The notes under the pieces were generated by a model. The model ran no database searches. It worked only from the letters and a program-made list of their open reading frames with translations, and was not told the DNA's origin. 64,000 nucleotides of DNA, from the NCBI RefSeq assembly GCF_032999765.1, contig NZ_CP136051.1, positions 6,094,501-6,158,500 on the forward strand, in the 5' to 3' direction. Within the stretch, counting starts at the first letter, position 1. Each line of letters starts with the position of its first letter. A program made the position numbers and the translations under genes. Positions 17,470 through 25,739 of the stretch are shown piece by piece. Source of the DNA: Imperialibacter roseus. GTDB lineage: Bacteria; Bacteroidota; Bacteroidia; Cytophagales; Cyclobacteriaceae.

Positions 17470-18779
17470 TGGTTGGACAGCCTTATTCTGGGATCGAACC
17501 AATAGTACAAGAGATCGGTAATTAAGTAGGATAGCATCCTGACCAAAATCAACAGCAGAATAATTCCGGTGACAACTGGATAGTCCTGCGCACCAACCGA
17601 CTGAGTGAGCAGCATGCCAACGCCCTGAATAGAAAACAGCACCTCTACCACCAATGCGCCACTTACCACTGCCAGCAAATACTCCCCGAATAGCGTAATA
17701 GCAGGCAATAAACTATACCTGAGTCTATATCTTTTTTTGATGACATGCTCGCTAAGACCTCTTGCCCTGGACATAAACACAAATGGCAGGTCAGCAGACT
17801 TTTGAAAAGCATTGTCGATGTGCTTGGTGATATAAGGCAATGTGCTTATCCAAAGAATGGCCACCGGGAGCACGTAAGGCCAAAAACTCCTGGACAAAAA
17901 GGACATGCCGTTGAGCGAACTGGCCGAAATATGCGAAGGAAACCAGGAGAATACCGATCCGCTGGCAAAAAGAATCATCGCCAAAAGAGCCCAACCAAAA
18001 AGCGGAACCAGGTCAAAGAAATAGATAACCTGATCGGCCAATGCTTTTGCCCTGGCTCCTAGTTGCGACAAGCCAATCACCAGCCAGTAGGCAGAAAGAA
18101 AAATCAGAATAATAGCAGGCACCGTGAACACAATGGTGTTGGAAAGCGCCCTGCTAATAACATCAAGCACCCTTTCCCGATTTTTCCAGCTCATCCCCAG
18201 GTCGCCATGTAAAAGCTGAGAAAACCACAAGTGAAACTGATTGCCTGAACCGTTCCAGTAAACTGCTGGCAGGAAGGCTCTCCACTGCTGAGACGAAGCT
18301 TCCAATTCGTTCACTAGCGAAAGTATTTTGGATGACGAAGCACTATCATTGCCCGAAACTGAGCTTCGCACTCTTTGCCATGGTAATTCATCTTCTTCGA
18401 CAACCCATGCTGAAAAGCTTTGGGCTTGCAGCGCAGATACAAGCTGCAACGCCTTGTCTGGCTGGCCTGTTAACAAACAGATCTTTTTTACCCATTCCTT
18501 TTGCACATCAGGCATGCCCGGGGGCAGGGCTGCTGGTAACGCAGCGGACTGCAACGACAGGTAAAACACCGGAAGGTCAAGGCCGAGTTCTTTCCTTATC
18601 CTTATTTTTTCCTGTTGGATTCGTTGTGCGTTATAGCTGCCTCCTTCCAACGCCAGGAGATCAATCCGCTCCTCCCACACCGACTGCGACGGCAAAAGCC
18701 TGAAAACAAAAAGCCCAATCAGCCCAAGGAGTAGTGCAGGGAATGCCGAAAGTAACCGTACAACCAGGTATCGAAGCAT
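17466..18779 (-). CDS. ABC transporter permease, DppB/OppB-like, with large periplasmic insertion
   Basis: A 437-residue permease, roughly 100 residues longer than DppB. Helix 1 (residues ~6-28) and the motif RKELGLDLPVFYLS are family-like, but residues ~75-170 form a hydrophilic insertion (containing paired Cys and a Ser-rich stretch) before the conserved HGDLGMSWKNRERVLDVISRALSNT. The EAA loop (MSRARGLSEHVIKKRYRLRYSLLPAIT) and the final VEVLFSIQGVGMLLTQSV and DPRIRL complete the fold. The start is the ATG at 18779; an in-frame TTG lies six codons upstream. It is translationally coupled to the DppC-like gene. Substrate unknown. Confidence 0.88.
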   Translation of the reverse strand: MLRYLVVRLLSAFPALLLGLIGLFVFRLLPSQSVWEERIDLLALEGGSYNAQRIQQEKIRIRKELGLDLPVFYLSLQSAALPAALPPGMPDVQKEWVKKICLLTGQPDKALQLVSALQAQSFSAWVVEEDELPWQRVRSSVSGNDSASSSKILSLVNELEASSQQWRAFLPAVYWNGSGNQFHLWFSQLLHGDLGMSWKNRERVLDVISRALSNTIVFTVPAIILIFLSAYWLVIGLSQLGARAKALADQVIYFFDLVPLFGWALLAMILFASGSVFSWFPSHISASSLNGMSFLSRSFWPYVLPVAILWISTLPYITKHIDNAFQKSADLPFVFMSRARGLSEHVIKKRYRLRYSLLPAITLFGEYLLAVVSGALVVEVLFSIQGVGMLLTQSVGAQDYPVVTGIILLLILVRMLSYLITDLLYYWFDPRIRLSNQ

Positions 18780-19163
18780 AAGTCTCAAAAATAGCAAACT
18801 GACAATAAGAACCGCTAACAGGGTGACGCTTTAGAGAAAGGAGATGGTTTTTGAGTCAAAGTGGCGCCTGCAAATAGCACTAAACACATGGTAATTTAGA
18901 AAAATACCTAAAAACAGGTATCAATCAGCGATAAGCTATGCTTAACATTGTAATGTGTAATTGAAATGGGCTCAACATCAACCTTGACTCGTAGATTTTA
19001 CACATAAGCTCACAGGTTAGAAGTGAAAAAGGACTACTCATTGAGAGTAGTCTTTTTTTGTACGACCTGATCCATCTCGTCCATATCGGTAACCATATTT
19101 GTAATAGCCCACAATTACTATTAATTTTCAGGGTATTCTAACGAGCATCAACGACGTCGACTT
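18780..19163. other. Gene-free stretch with an orphan terminator
   Basis: No convincing coding frame on either strand. It separates the divergent permease pair and the lipoprotein gene. It holds an 8-bp complementary pair (ATGTGTAA with TTACACAT, about 48 bases apart) followed by a strong hairpin terminator at 19026-19059, which does not belong to either flanking gene. A short non-coding RNA read rightward is possible. Confidence 0.5.
19026..19059 (+). terminator. Orphan rho-independent terminator
   Basis: GACTACTC and GAGTAGTC form a perfect 8-bp stem, with A before and seven T after. No coding gene ends in front of it on the plus strand; the minus-strand T tract is shorter. Confidence 0.75.
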
Positions 19164-19643
19164 ATGAAAGCTATTGTAAAAGCAGGGCTGGTATTTTTCA
19201 TTGTAGCACTTATTGCAGGCTGCAGTGGCAGGTATCCCAAGCACAACTGGGGTAGTAAGTATGAGTACTTGGAGAAATACGAATCCGAAGAAGGTCACCA
19301 CATCACCTATACACACGATTTGATTCTGAGAAAGCCCCGCAGACCAGATGAAGAGCATCATTACTCTGTCATCTTAAAAGGCCAACAGGAAGATGATGAC
19401 AGCGACACCAATTATTGGGTAGAACAGTATCTCGGACGTGCGGTAGAAACTGACAGCACTTTAAACATCATCTTTTCATCGATGCAAACGGACGTCGACC
19501 ATGGACACGACAGGTTCAATTTCACCTCGGGTGACACGCTCATCCGTATTCACCGTGACGGAGACGTATACCACACAGAATGGGTGAAGTACACGCCAGT
19601 GGCAAGCCACAACCATGAAGATGACTGGGTAAGAATGAACTAA
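19164..19643 (+). CDS. Lipoprotein of unknown function, His/Asp-rich
   Basis: A 159-residue predicted lipoprotein: the signal peptide ends in the lipobox LIAGC with the acylated Cys at about residue 20. The mature part is hydrophilic and rich in His, Asp and Glu (EEHHYSVILK, DVDHGHDRF, SHNHEDDW), mostly predicted beta strand, about 140 residues, the size of a small beta-barrel or jelly-roll. The His-Asp clusters could bind metal, but no family is recognised. It stands 41 bases ahead of trmJ and could share its transcript. Confidence 0.75.
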   Translation: MKAIVKAGLVFFIVALIAGCSGRYPKHNWGSKYEYLEKYESEEGHHITYTHDLILRKPRRPDEEHHYSVILKGQQEDDDSDTNYWVEQYLGRAVETDSTLNIIFSSMQTDVDHGHDRFNFTSGDTLIRIHRDGDVYHTEWVKYTPVASHNHEDDWVRMN

Positions 19644-19684
19644 ATATTGACCGCCATTAGTGATTTGAGGAATTTGGCGCATTT

Positions 19685-20380
19685 ATGACCATTCACTTTG
19701 TCCTCAGCCATCCGGCTGTTTCTGAAAACATAGGGTTCGCTTGTAGGGCGATCAATACCATGGGGTTTGGCAGTCTCAGGCTGGTCAACCCAACTGACTA
19801 TCTTTCCCTGCAAGCCAAGAAAACGGCCTATGGCTCACATGACATCCTGGAAAATGCAGTTGTCTATTCATCGCTTGCAGATGCGCTGAGCGATATTGAC
19901 TTGAGCATAGCCACCACAGCCAAGAAAAGGCTTGGGAGACATGACTATCATTCACCCGAGAAAGTCAGCAACCTTCTGCAAGAAAAAGGCACGACAATCG
20001 ACAACGTTGCGATTGTATTTGGCAGCGAGCGAGACGGTTTAACAAAGGAAGAAATTGGTTTGTGTGACCTCATTAGCAGTATTCCATTGGCCGCTCCGCA
20101 CCCTTCCCTAAACTTGGCTCAAAGTGTCCTTATTTATGCCTGGGAGCTTTCGAAAATCTCGTTTAGTGGCAAAGCGAACCCACCAAAAGAGGCGGTGGAG
20201 GAAGGTGTTCAAAAAGCCCTGAAAGAAAAAGCCCTGAAAGTGCTTAATGACCTTGACGTGCCCCGCCAGCCCAGCCTTTACAATCGACTGAAAGACCGAC
20301 TGATGACTGCTGATGCGGAAGATACGAAGCTGGTGCTGGCGCTGGCTAGATTTATTGAGCATAGGCTTAAAAACCAATAG
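19685..20380 (+). CDS. trmJ: tRNA/rRNA methyltransferase of the SpoU/TrmJ family
   Basis: A 231-residue SPOUT methyltransferase, close to TrmJ (2'-O-methylation of position 32 of tRNA). The trefoil-knot motifs are visible: motif 1 in AVSENIGFACRAINTMG (the Asn and Arg), motif 2 in VFGSERDGLTKEEI, and motif 3 in SLNLAQSVLIYAWEL. A C-terminal helical extension (residues 165-231) is like that of TrmJ. Substrate choice (TrmJ or another SpoU member) is by similarity only. It is a single-domain cytosolic enzyme acting with S-adenosylmethionine. Confidence 0.87.
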   Translation: MTIHFVLSHPAVSENIGFACRAINTMGFGSLRLVNPTDYLSLQAKKTAYGSHDILENAVVYSSLADALSDIDLSIATTAKKRLGRHDYHSPEKVSNLLQEKGTTIDNVAIVFGSERDGLTKEEIGLCDLISSIPLAAPHPSLNLAQSVLIYAWELSKISFSGKANPPKEAVEEGVQKALKEKALKVLNDLDVPRQPSLYNRLKDRLMTADAEDTKLVLALARFIEHRLKNQ

Positions 20381-20601
20381 GATCGGCCCAAGTTCTAGTT
20401 GCCTTGAGAAATATGGCAACAACATGACAGAGCCGAATAGTTACACTTGCCCATCTCCACAGACATTGCCGTATGAGCTAAAGTTTCCGGAAAAGAACAC
20501 ATCAATCTATTTCCCGGATGATTTTGTTAGTTAATTTAATAGCAACCGGCGCTAAATTTGAAAAATTCACATTTTATGGGTAAATATTTAGGACGCATAA
20601 A

Positions 20602-20632
20602 TTGGCATGTCAATTGATAAGGACTATCTTTG
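20602..20632 (+). promoter_or_regulatory. Promoter of the glycan-initiation cluster
   Basis: TTG at 20602-20604 and TATCTTTG at 20625-20632 match the Bacteroidota -33 and -7 elements with a 20-base gap. The ATG of the next gene lies 15 bases after the -7 box, so the leader is about a dozen bases. Confidence 0.55.
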
Positions 20633-20647
20633 ACATCCGATTTCGAT

Positions 20648-21811
20648 ATGGAAAAGATACTTTTTGCACTTACTTCTTTTTTAATCTGCTTTATCCTTAC
20701 ACCGGCAGTGATCTATTTTTTTGTGAAAAACAGAATCACAGATACGCCTGGCGGGAGAAAAATACACAAAGCAAGTACGCCTTCGATGGGAGGCATCCCA
20801 ATAATGATTGGGGTGCTGTTTGCTGCGCTCTTGTGGTTTACCTTCAGTGAGCTTAATCAAAGCAGAAGTATTCTATTTGCTGTAACGATCATGTTTATCG
20901 TTGGCCTTCGGGACGACTTGGTTAACCTTTCGGCTTTTCACAAGTTAGTAGGTCAGATGGCTGCAGCACTGCTTGTTGTCGTCTATGGCGGGGTTCAACT
21001 CACTTCGCTTTACGGACTTTTTGGCGTATATGAGTTGCCAGTATATATAGGTATACCTGTCTCTTTGTTTACAGTTATAGTCTTAACCAACGCCTTTAAC
21101 CTCATTGATGGTGTTGATGGGTTGGCGGGTATGTGTAGCCTTTTGGCATTGACCTTCTTTGGAACATGGTTTGAACTAAACGATCAGCACTTGTATGCAG
21201 CCATCGCTGCTACGTTCGCCGGTGGGATAGTTGGCTTCTTGATGTTTAACTGGTCACCTGCGAAGATTTTTATGGGAGATACTGGTGCTTTGGCAATTGG
21301 CTTGCTGCTGGCATCGTTCGCCGTTTTATTTATCGAAAGCAATTACGCACTTAATGCAAGCTCTCCAATAAAGTTTAGTGGTTCGGTGGCCACAGGAGTG
21401 GCGGTAATGATTTTGCCTATTTTTGACACTGCCCGTATTTTTGTAAAAAGGGTGAGAAAAGGAAAGTCTCCGCTTTCGCCTGATAAGAGTCACGTGCATC
21501 ATTTCATAATGCGGATGGGGTTTGAACATCGTCATATCACGCTTATATTAACATCTATTAACTTCATGTTCGTAGCGATTGCTATCGTTGGAAAGAGCTA
21601 TTCAGACTCAATAATGCTTCCAATTGTAATTGGTACGGCTATTTTTCTCGGCCTTTCGTTGGACTATCTTGTTTTGCGATCTGTGAAAAATAAAGTCAGA
21701 AAAAGTCCTAAATTACTAGTCAATAAAAAATTCCCTGGAGCCAAAGTACCTACTAATCACCCTATTGTAGAAAAAACCCTTATTGAGACCGAAAACATTT
21801 TGCAGAATTAA
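20648..21811 (+). CDS. Polytopic phosphoglycosyl transferase, WecA/MraY family
   Basis: A 387-residue inner-membrane enzyme with about eleven helices that moves a sugar-1-phosphate (usually GlcNAc-1-P) from UDP-sugar to undecaprenyl phosphate, starting a surface glycan. Family motifs: GGIPIM in the first loop, the cytosolic DDLVNL segment, NLIDGVDGLAGM with catalytic Asp residues, MGDTGALAIG, and HVHHFIMRMG, the His-rich loop typical of WecA/TagO rather than MraY. The start at 20648 (MEKILFALTS) follows a promoter match; a TTG six codons upstream falls inside the -7 box and is rejected. It heads a three-gene plus-strand cluster. Confidence 0.9.
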   Translation: MEKILFALTSFLICFILTPAVIYFFVKNRITDTPGGRKIHKASTPSMGGIPIMIGVLFAALLWFTFSELNQSRSILFAVTIMFIVGLRDDLVNLSAFHKLVGQMAAALLVVVYGGVQLTSLYGLFGVYELPVYIGIPVSLFTVIVLTNAFNLIDGVDGLAGMCSLLALTFFGTWFELNDQHLYAAIAATFAGGIVGFLMFNWSPAKIFMGDTGALAIGLLLASFAVLFIESNYALNASSPIKFSGSVATGVAVMILPIFDTARIFVKRVRKGKSPLSPDKSHVHHFIMRMGFEHRHITLILTSINFMFVAIAIVGKSYSDSIMLPIVIGTAIFLGLSLDYLVLRSVKNKVRKSPKLLVNKKFPGAKVPTNHPIVEKTLIETENILQN

Positions 21812-21835
21812 TTTTACTCTGTAACGCATTTTAAA

Positions 21836-23221
21836 ATGCCTAAAAGGTTTTACAAACTATTTCCAGCACTTTTCATATTTGGAGAGCTCGTTATAATATC
21901 TATTCCGTTCCTGCTTTCCTATTACATTATCAACAATAGCCTTGAGTTAGCGCCCGTATACCGTTGGGCTTTTGGGTTTTACCTTGGCATATGGCTTTCG
22001 GTTTCTGTCGTGGCAGAAGACTTTAAAATTGGCCGATCAACCAACTATTATGTGACGCTGAAGAGGGCTTTTTTCACGCTGTTCATCTCTCTCTCTCTAA
22101 TATCGTTTTTCTGGGTTTTGTTTGAAGCGTACGAACTGAGCCGGGAATTTTTAGTGCTTATTTTCGTTCAGCTATTTGTTGCGGTCGGTTTCTATAGAGT
22201 ACTAGTTCATATAGCGCTTAATAAATATCGCAAGTTTGGGGGCAACGTTAGAAGTGCCATTATTATTGGCTTTGACCAGCAGGGAGTACGGCTCTATAAT
22301 TTGTTTAAGAGGAAGCCTGAGTATGGAATAAGGTGTTTCGGGTTTTATGATGATACCTATTCAGGGCTCTCCCAACGGGATGGTATTCCCATTCTTGGTG
22401 GGATCGACGACTTTATCAGAAATGGTATTGGTGACACTGAGTTTATTTATGTAAGTGAAAGCGTTAACCGTTTTGCTCTAAGCCAAATTGTTAATGTTGC
22501 CGACGCACAACTAAAAAAGGTTAAGTTAATTCCACAGTTCAATACCGAACTTTTTAAGACTTACTCCCTTACCAGATTTGATGATATTTCCATCGTTGAT
22601 ATCAACGATCTACCGCTTGACGGCATCTTGAATCGTATTGTAAAAAGAACTTTTGACATTGTCTTTTCGCTGTTCGTTGTGGTTTTTGTGCTAAGCTGGC
22701 TCTATCCGATACTCGGGCTACTGATTAAACTGGAGTCCTCGGGCCCGGTCTTTTTTAGGCAACTTCGTCATGGAAAGGGAAATTCACCATTTGTATGCTA
22801 CAAGTTCAGAACAATGGTGACCAACAATGTGGCAGACACCAAATGGGCTTCGAGAAACGATCCAAGAATTACAAAGGTTGGTACGTTCCTCAGAAGGACA
22901 AGCCTTGATGAACTCCCACAGTTCTTAAATGTTCTAATAGGTAATATGTCGATAGTTGGACCAAGACCCCACCCAATTCCGCTAAACGAGTCTTATCAAA
23001 ACCGAGTGCATAAATTCACTCAACGCCATGCTTCCAAACCTGGTATCACGGGCTTAGCACAGGCTATGGGCTACAGGGGCGAAATACAAAAGTTCCACCA
23101 AATGAGCTCTCGGGTGAAACTAGACAGATTCTATCTTCAGAATTGGTCTTTTATTCTTGACCTGAAAATCATAGTTTTGACTGTTTATTCAATCGTATTC
23201 AATAGGGAAAATGCCTATTAG
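21836..23221 (+). CDS. Monotopic phosphoglycosyl transferase, WcaJ/CpsE type
   Basis: A 461-residue exopolysaccharide-type polyprenyl glycosylphosphotransferase. Residues 1-140 hold four or five membrane helices; residues ~140-250 form a Rossmann-like CoA-binding-type domain (IIIGFDQQGVRLYNLF); the C-terminal ~190 residues are the bacterial sugar transferase domain with KRTFDIVFS, FFRQLRHGKGNSPFVCYKFRTM, RRTSLDELPQF (the catalytic Asp-Glu) and SIVGPRPH. It transfers glucose- or galactose-1-phosphate to undecaprenyl phosphate in the inner membrane. It follows the WecA-like gene by 24 bases. Having both types of glycan initiator side by side is unusual. Confidence 0.92.
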   Translation: MPKRFYKLFPALFIFGELVIISIPFLLSYYIINNSLELAPVYRWAFGFYLGIWLSVSVVAEDFKIGRSTNYYVTLKRAFFTLFISLSLISFFWVLFEAYELSREFLVLIFVQLFVAVGFYRVLVHIALNKYRKFGGNVRSAIIIGFDQQGVRLYNLFKRKPEYGIRCFGFYDDTYSGLSQRDGIPILGGIDDFIRNGIGDTEFIYVSESVNRFALSQIVNVADAQLKKVKLIPQFNTELFKTYSLTRFDDISIVDINDLPLDGILNRIVKRTFDIVFSLFVVVFVLSWLYPILGLLIKLESSGPVFFRQLRHGKGNSPFVCYKFRTMVTNNVADTKWASRNDPRITKVGTFLRRTSLDELPQFLNVLIGNMSIVGPRPHPIPLNESYQNRVHKFTQRHASKPGITGLAQAMGYRGEIQKFHQMSSRVKLDRFYLQNWSFILDLKIIVLTVYSIVFNRENAY

Positions 23222-23246
23222 AATTGTCTTTAAAATGTTCTAGCAA

Positions 23247-24212
23247 GTGCATAAAGAATCAAAAGTGTTTATTGCCGGCCATAGGGGAATGGTCGGCTCT
23301 GCTATTTTAAGGGGCTTACAAAAGAGGGGTTTCTCGAATTTTGTTTTGAAGACTTCGGCGGAATGTGATTTGCGCCGCCAAGCTGATGTGGAGAGCCTGT
23401 TCGAGGTGGAGAGACCAGATTATGTCTTTCTGGCCGCTGCCAAGGTCGGAGGAATTAATGCCAACAACACCTATCGGGCAGAATTTCTACACGACAATCT
23501 GATGATCCAGAATAATGTCATTCACTCGGCCTGGAAATTCCAATCTACCAAATTGATGTTCCTTGGCTCTTCTTGCATTTACCCTAAACTTGCTCCACAG
23601 CCACTTAAGGAAGACTATTTGCTTACAGGGCTATTGGAAGAGACGAATGAACCCTATGCGATAGCTAAGATAGCTGGCATCAAAATGTGTGAGGCCTACA
23701 GAGATCAATACGGTTGTAACTTTGTATCAGTTATGCCCACCAACCTCTATGGCCCTAATGATAATTATGATTTGAAAAACTCCCACGTGTTGCCGGCGCT
23801 GATCAGGAAATTTCATGACGCAAAGGTGAGCGGCGCAAGTGAGGTGGAAGTATGGGGTACCGGCTCCCCCAAAAGGGAATTTCTTCATGTCGACGACATG
23901 GCTGAAGCGTGTATTTATCTGATGGAAAAATTCGATGCCAAGCCACATTCAAAGGCCCCGTCATTTTTGAATATCGGTTGGGGAGAGGATATTAGCATAA
24001 AAGACCTGGGGCTGTTAATAAAAGATATTGTTGGCTTTCAGGGAACCTTAAAGTTCGACACTTCAAAGCCCGATGGCACACCAAGAAAGCTCATGGACAC
24101 ATCCCGTCTCTCGGCGATGGGTTTCAAGCCAACTATCACTTTGGAACAAGGAATTGGAAGTGTTTACCGTGAGTTTGTGAAAACATATAGCTCGAGCGGC
24201 ATACGACTTTAA
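23247..24212 (+). CDS. fcl: GDP-L-fucose synthase
   Basis: Bifunctional epimerase-reductase turning GDP-4-keto-6-deoxy-mannose into GDP-L-fucose with NADPH. The 321-residue short-chain dehydrogenase fold has the dinucleotide motif GHRGMVGSA and the Ser-Tyr-Lys triad at Ser108/Tyr137/Lys141 (GSSCIYPK and EPYAIAK), one position off the E. coli enzyme. FLHVDDMAEACIYL is also conserved. The start is a GTG at 23247; the only nearby ATG is out of frame. It is 25 bases after the WcaJ-like gene. The partner GDP-mannose dehydratase (gmd) is not in the window. Confidence 0.94.
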   Translation: MHKESKVFIAGHRGMVGSAILRGLQKRGFSNFVLKTSAECDLRRQADVESLFEVERPDYVFLAAAKVGGINANNTYRAEFLHDNLMIQNNVIHSAWKFQSTKLMFLGSSCIYPKLAPQPLKEDYLLTGLLEETNEPYAIAKIAGIKMCEAYRDQYGCNFVSVMPTNLYGPNDNYDLKNSHVLPALIRKFHDAKVSGASEVEVWGTGSPKREFLHVDDMAEACIYLMEKFDAKPHSKAPSFLNIGWGEDISIKDLGLLIKDIVGFQGTLKFDTSKPDGTPRKLMDTSRLSAMGFKPTITLEQGIGSVYREFVKTYSSSGIRL

Positions 24213-24247
24213 GTTTGGCTTGACCCGAAGCCGATGGAAACCAGCTT

Positions 24248-24277
24248 TTTGATTACGGGGCGAGTTCCTTACTTTTG
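24248..24277 (+). promoter_or_regulatory. Promoter of pheS
   Basis: TTTG at 24248-24251 and TACTTTTG at 24270-24277, 18 bases apart, both match the Bacteroidota consensus exactly. The -7 box is 15 bases before the pheS ATG, giving a short leader. Confidence 0.65.
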
Positions 24278-24292
24278 TTAAAATTTTCTTTC

Positions 24293-25315
24293 ATGATCGA
24301 ACGAATTGAAGAGTTAAAGGAAGAGGTGCAGAAATTTGTTGCTGAGAAGGAGGCTGATCTTGAATCGTTCAGGATGAAGTTTGTAAGCAGAAAGAGCGTT
24401 CTTACAGATTTGTTTGATGCCTTCAAGGATGTTCCGCCAGCGCAAAAGAAAGATTACGGAGTCGCTCTGAACCAACTAAAGGTGCTGGTACAGGATCGTT
24501 TCAAGGAGCTGGTGTCTGGCCTGGAAGAGAGTAGAGAGGCAACTACGGAAGCAAAAGATTTAACACTTCCAGCCGCAACAGACCAAATAGGAGGCATTCA
24601 CCCTTTGACCGCCCTCAGAGCAAGAATCATAGAGATTTTCGAAAGAATAGGGTTTTCGGTGGCCGACGGGCCTGAAATTGAGACTGACTGGTATAACTTC
24701 ACTGCGCTTAACTTTCCTGAAAACCATCCTGCAAGGGAAATGCAGGATACATTTTTCATTGAGAAAGATCCTGATGTATTGTTGAGAACGCATACATCTT
24801 CCGTACAAGTAAGGTTAATGGAAAGCGGTAAGCCACCTTTCAGGGCTATTATGCCGGGAAGAGTTTTTAGGAACGAAGCCATTACCGCACGGGCTCATTG
24901 CATTTTTCACCAGGTAGAGGGCCTGTATATAGATGAAGGAGTGAGCTTTGCAGATCTGAAGGACACCCTGTATCATTTCGCCAAGGAGATGTTCCATAAG
25001 GATGTCAAAATAAGGTTCAGGCCGTCCTATTTCCCATTCACGGAGCCTAGCGCAGAGATTGACATCTCCTGCCTTATTTGCAACGGAGAAGGTTGTAACA
25101 TATGCAAGTATACAGGGTGGGTGGAGATAGCCGGTTCTGGTATGGTCGACCCAAATGTACTGGAGAACTGTGGTATTGACTCGGAGAAATATACAGGCTT
25201 TGCTTTTGGAATGGGAATAGAGAGAATGGCCTTGTTGAATTATCAGGTGAGGGATCTTCGTCTCTTTACCGAAAATGATGTTCGCTTCTTGAAACAATTT
25301 TCCTCCATTCTTTGA
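24293..25315 (+). CDS. pheS: Phenylalanyl-tRNA synthetase alpha subunit
   Basis: Catalytic subunit of the heterotetrameric enzyme that charges tRNA-Phe. The 340-residue product has the N-terminal tRNA-binding coiled coil (residues 1-80), class II motif 2 (FRNEAITARAHCIFHQVEGLYID) and motif 3 (FGMGIERMALL), and the CLICNGEGCNICKYTGWVEI strand common in Bacteroidota PheS. The start is at 24293 (MIERIEEL); an ATG six codons upstream sits inside the promoter -7 box. No pheT is adjacent. The stop TGA overlaps the TTG start of the next gene. Confidence 0.96.
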   Translation: MIERIEELKEEVQKFVAEKEADLESFRMKFVSRKSVLTDLFDAFKDVPPAQKKDYGVALNQLKVLVQDRFKELVSGLEESREATTEAKDLTLPAATDQIGGIHPLTALRARIIEIFERIGFSVADGPEIETDWYNFTALNFPENHPAREMQDTFFIEKDPDVLLRTHTSSVQVRLMESGKPPFRAIMPGRVFRNEAITARAHCIFHQVEGLYIDEGVSFADLKDTLYHFAKEMFHKDVKIRFRPSYFPFTEPSAEIDISCLICNGEGCNICKYTGWVEIAGSGMVDPNVLENCGIDSEKYTGFAFGMGIERMALLNYQVRDLRLFTENDVRFLKQFSSIL

Positions 25316-25737
25316 GCAGGCTGGCTAGTGTCTTTGGAGTTTTAGCAGTGGTGTTGATTTTTGCTCAATGCAGTGAATCGAACACTGGCCCTAATATCCC
25401 TCCAAAAATTGTCAACATCGAAATAAACCTATCCAACCTTCAATATCAGTCACTTCGGCAGGTTGGAGGCTTTGTGTACTTATCGGGCGGAAACAAAGGT
25501 CTGATTGTTTACCGGCAGTCTCAATCAGAGTATAGGGTGTGGGATCGAATCTGCACCTACGGGCCGGGCAAAGAATGTGAAGTAGTCACGATGAATAGCT
25601 CTGGCTTTTACATGGAAGACCTTTGCTGCAAATCGACCTTCGATCTTGACGGGTACCCTACCGCCGGACCTGCAAAATATCCTTTGGTCGAATACAGGGC
25701 AGTGTCGGATGGCACATTCCTCTACATTTCTAACTAG
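25312..25737 (+). CDS. Rieske-like lipoprotein lacking the usual histidine ligands
   Basis: A 141-residue predicted lipoprotein (lipobox IFAQC, Cys20). The mature part has the two-loop layout of a small Rieske iron-sulfur protein (RVWDRICTYGPGKEC and MEDLCCKSTFDLDGYPTAGPAKYPL), but where a Rieske centre has Cys-x-His and Cys-x-x-His, this has Cys81, Cys89, Cys105 and Cys106 and no His. Similar proteins are common in Bacteroidota; whether they bind a cluster is unclear. The start is a TTG at 25312 overlapping the pheS stop as TTGA; it is the only start giving a signal peptide. Coupling to pheS is likely. Confidence 0.72.
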   Translation: MSRLASVFGVLAVVLIFAQCSESNTGPNIPPKIVNIEINLSNLQYQSLRQVGGFVYLSGGNKGLIVYRQSQSEYRVWDRICTYGPGKECEVVTMNSSGFYMEDLCCKSTFDLDGYPTAGPAKYPLVEYRAVSDGTFLYISN

Positions 25738-25739
25738 CT

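Noticed and set aside
20424-20534. Small frame of 36 codons between trmJ and the glycan cluster
   Set aside because: No start context, no known motif, and the space already holds a promoter; nothing favours coding.
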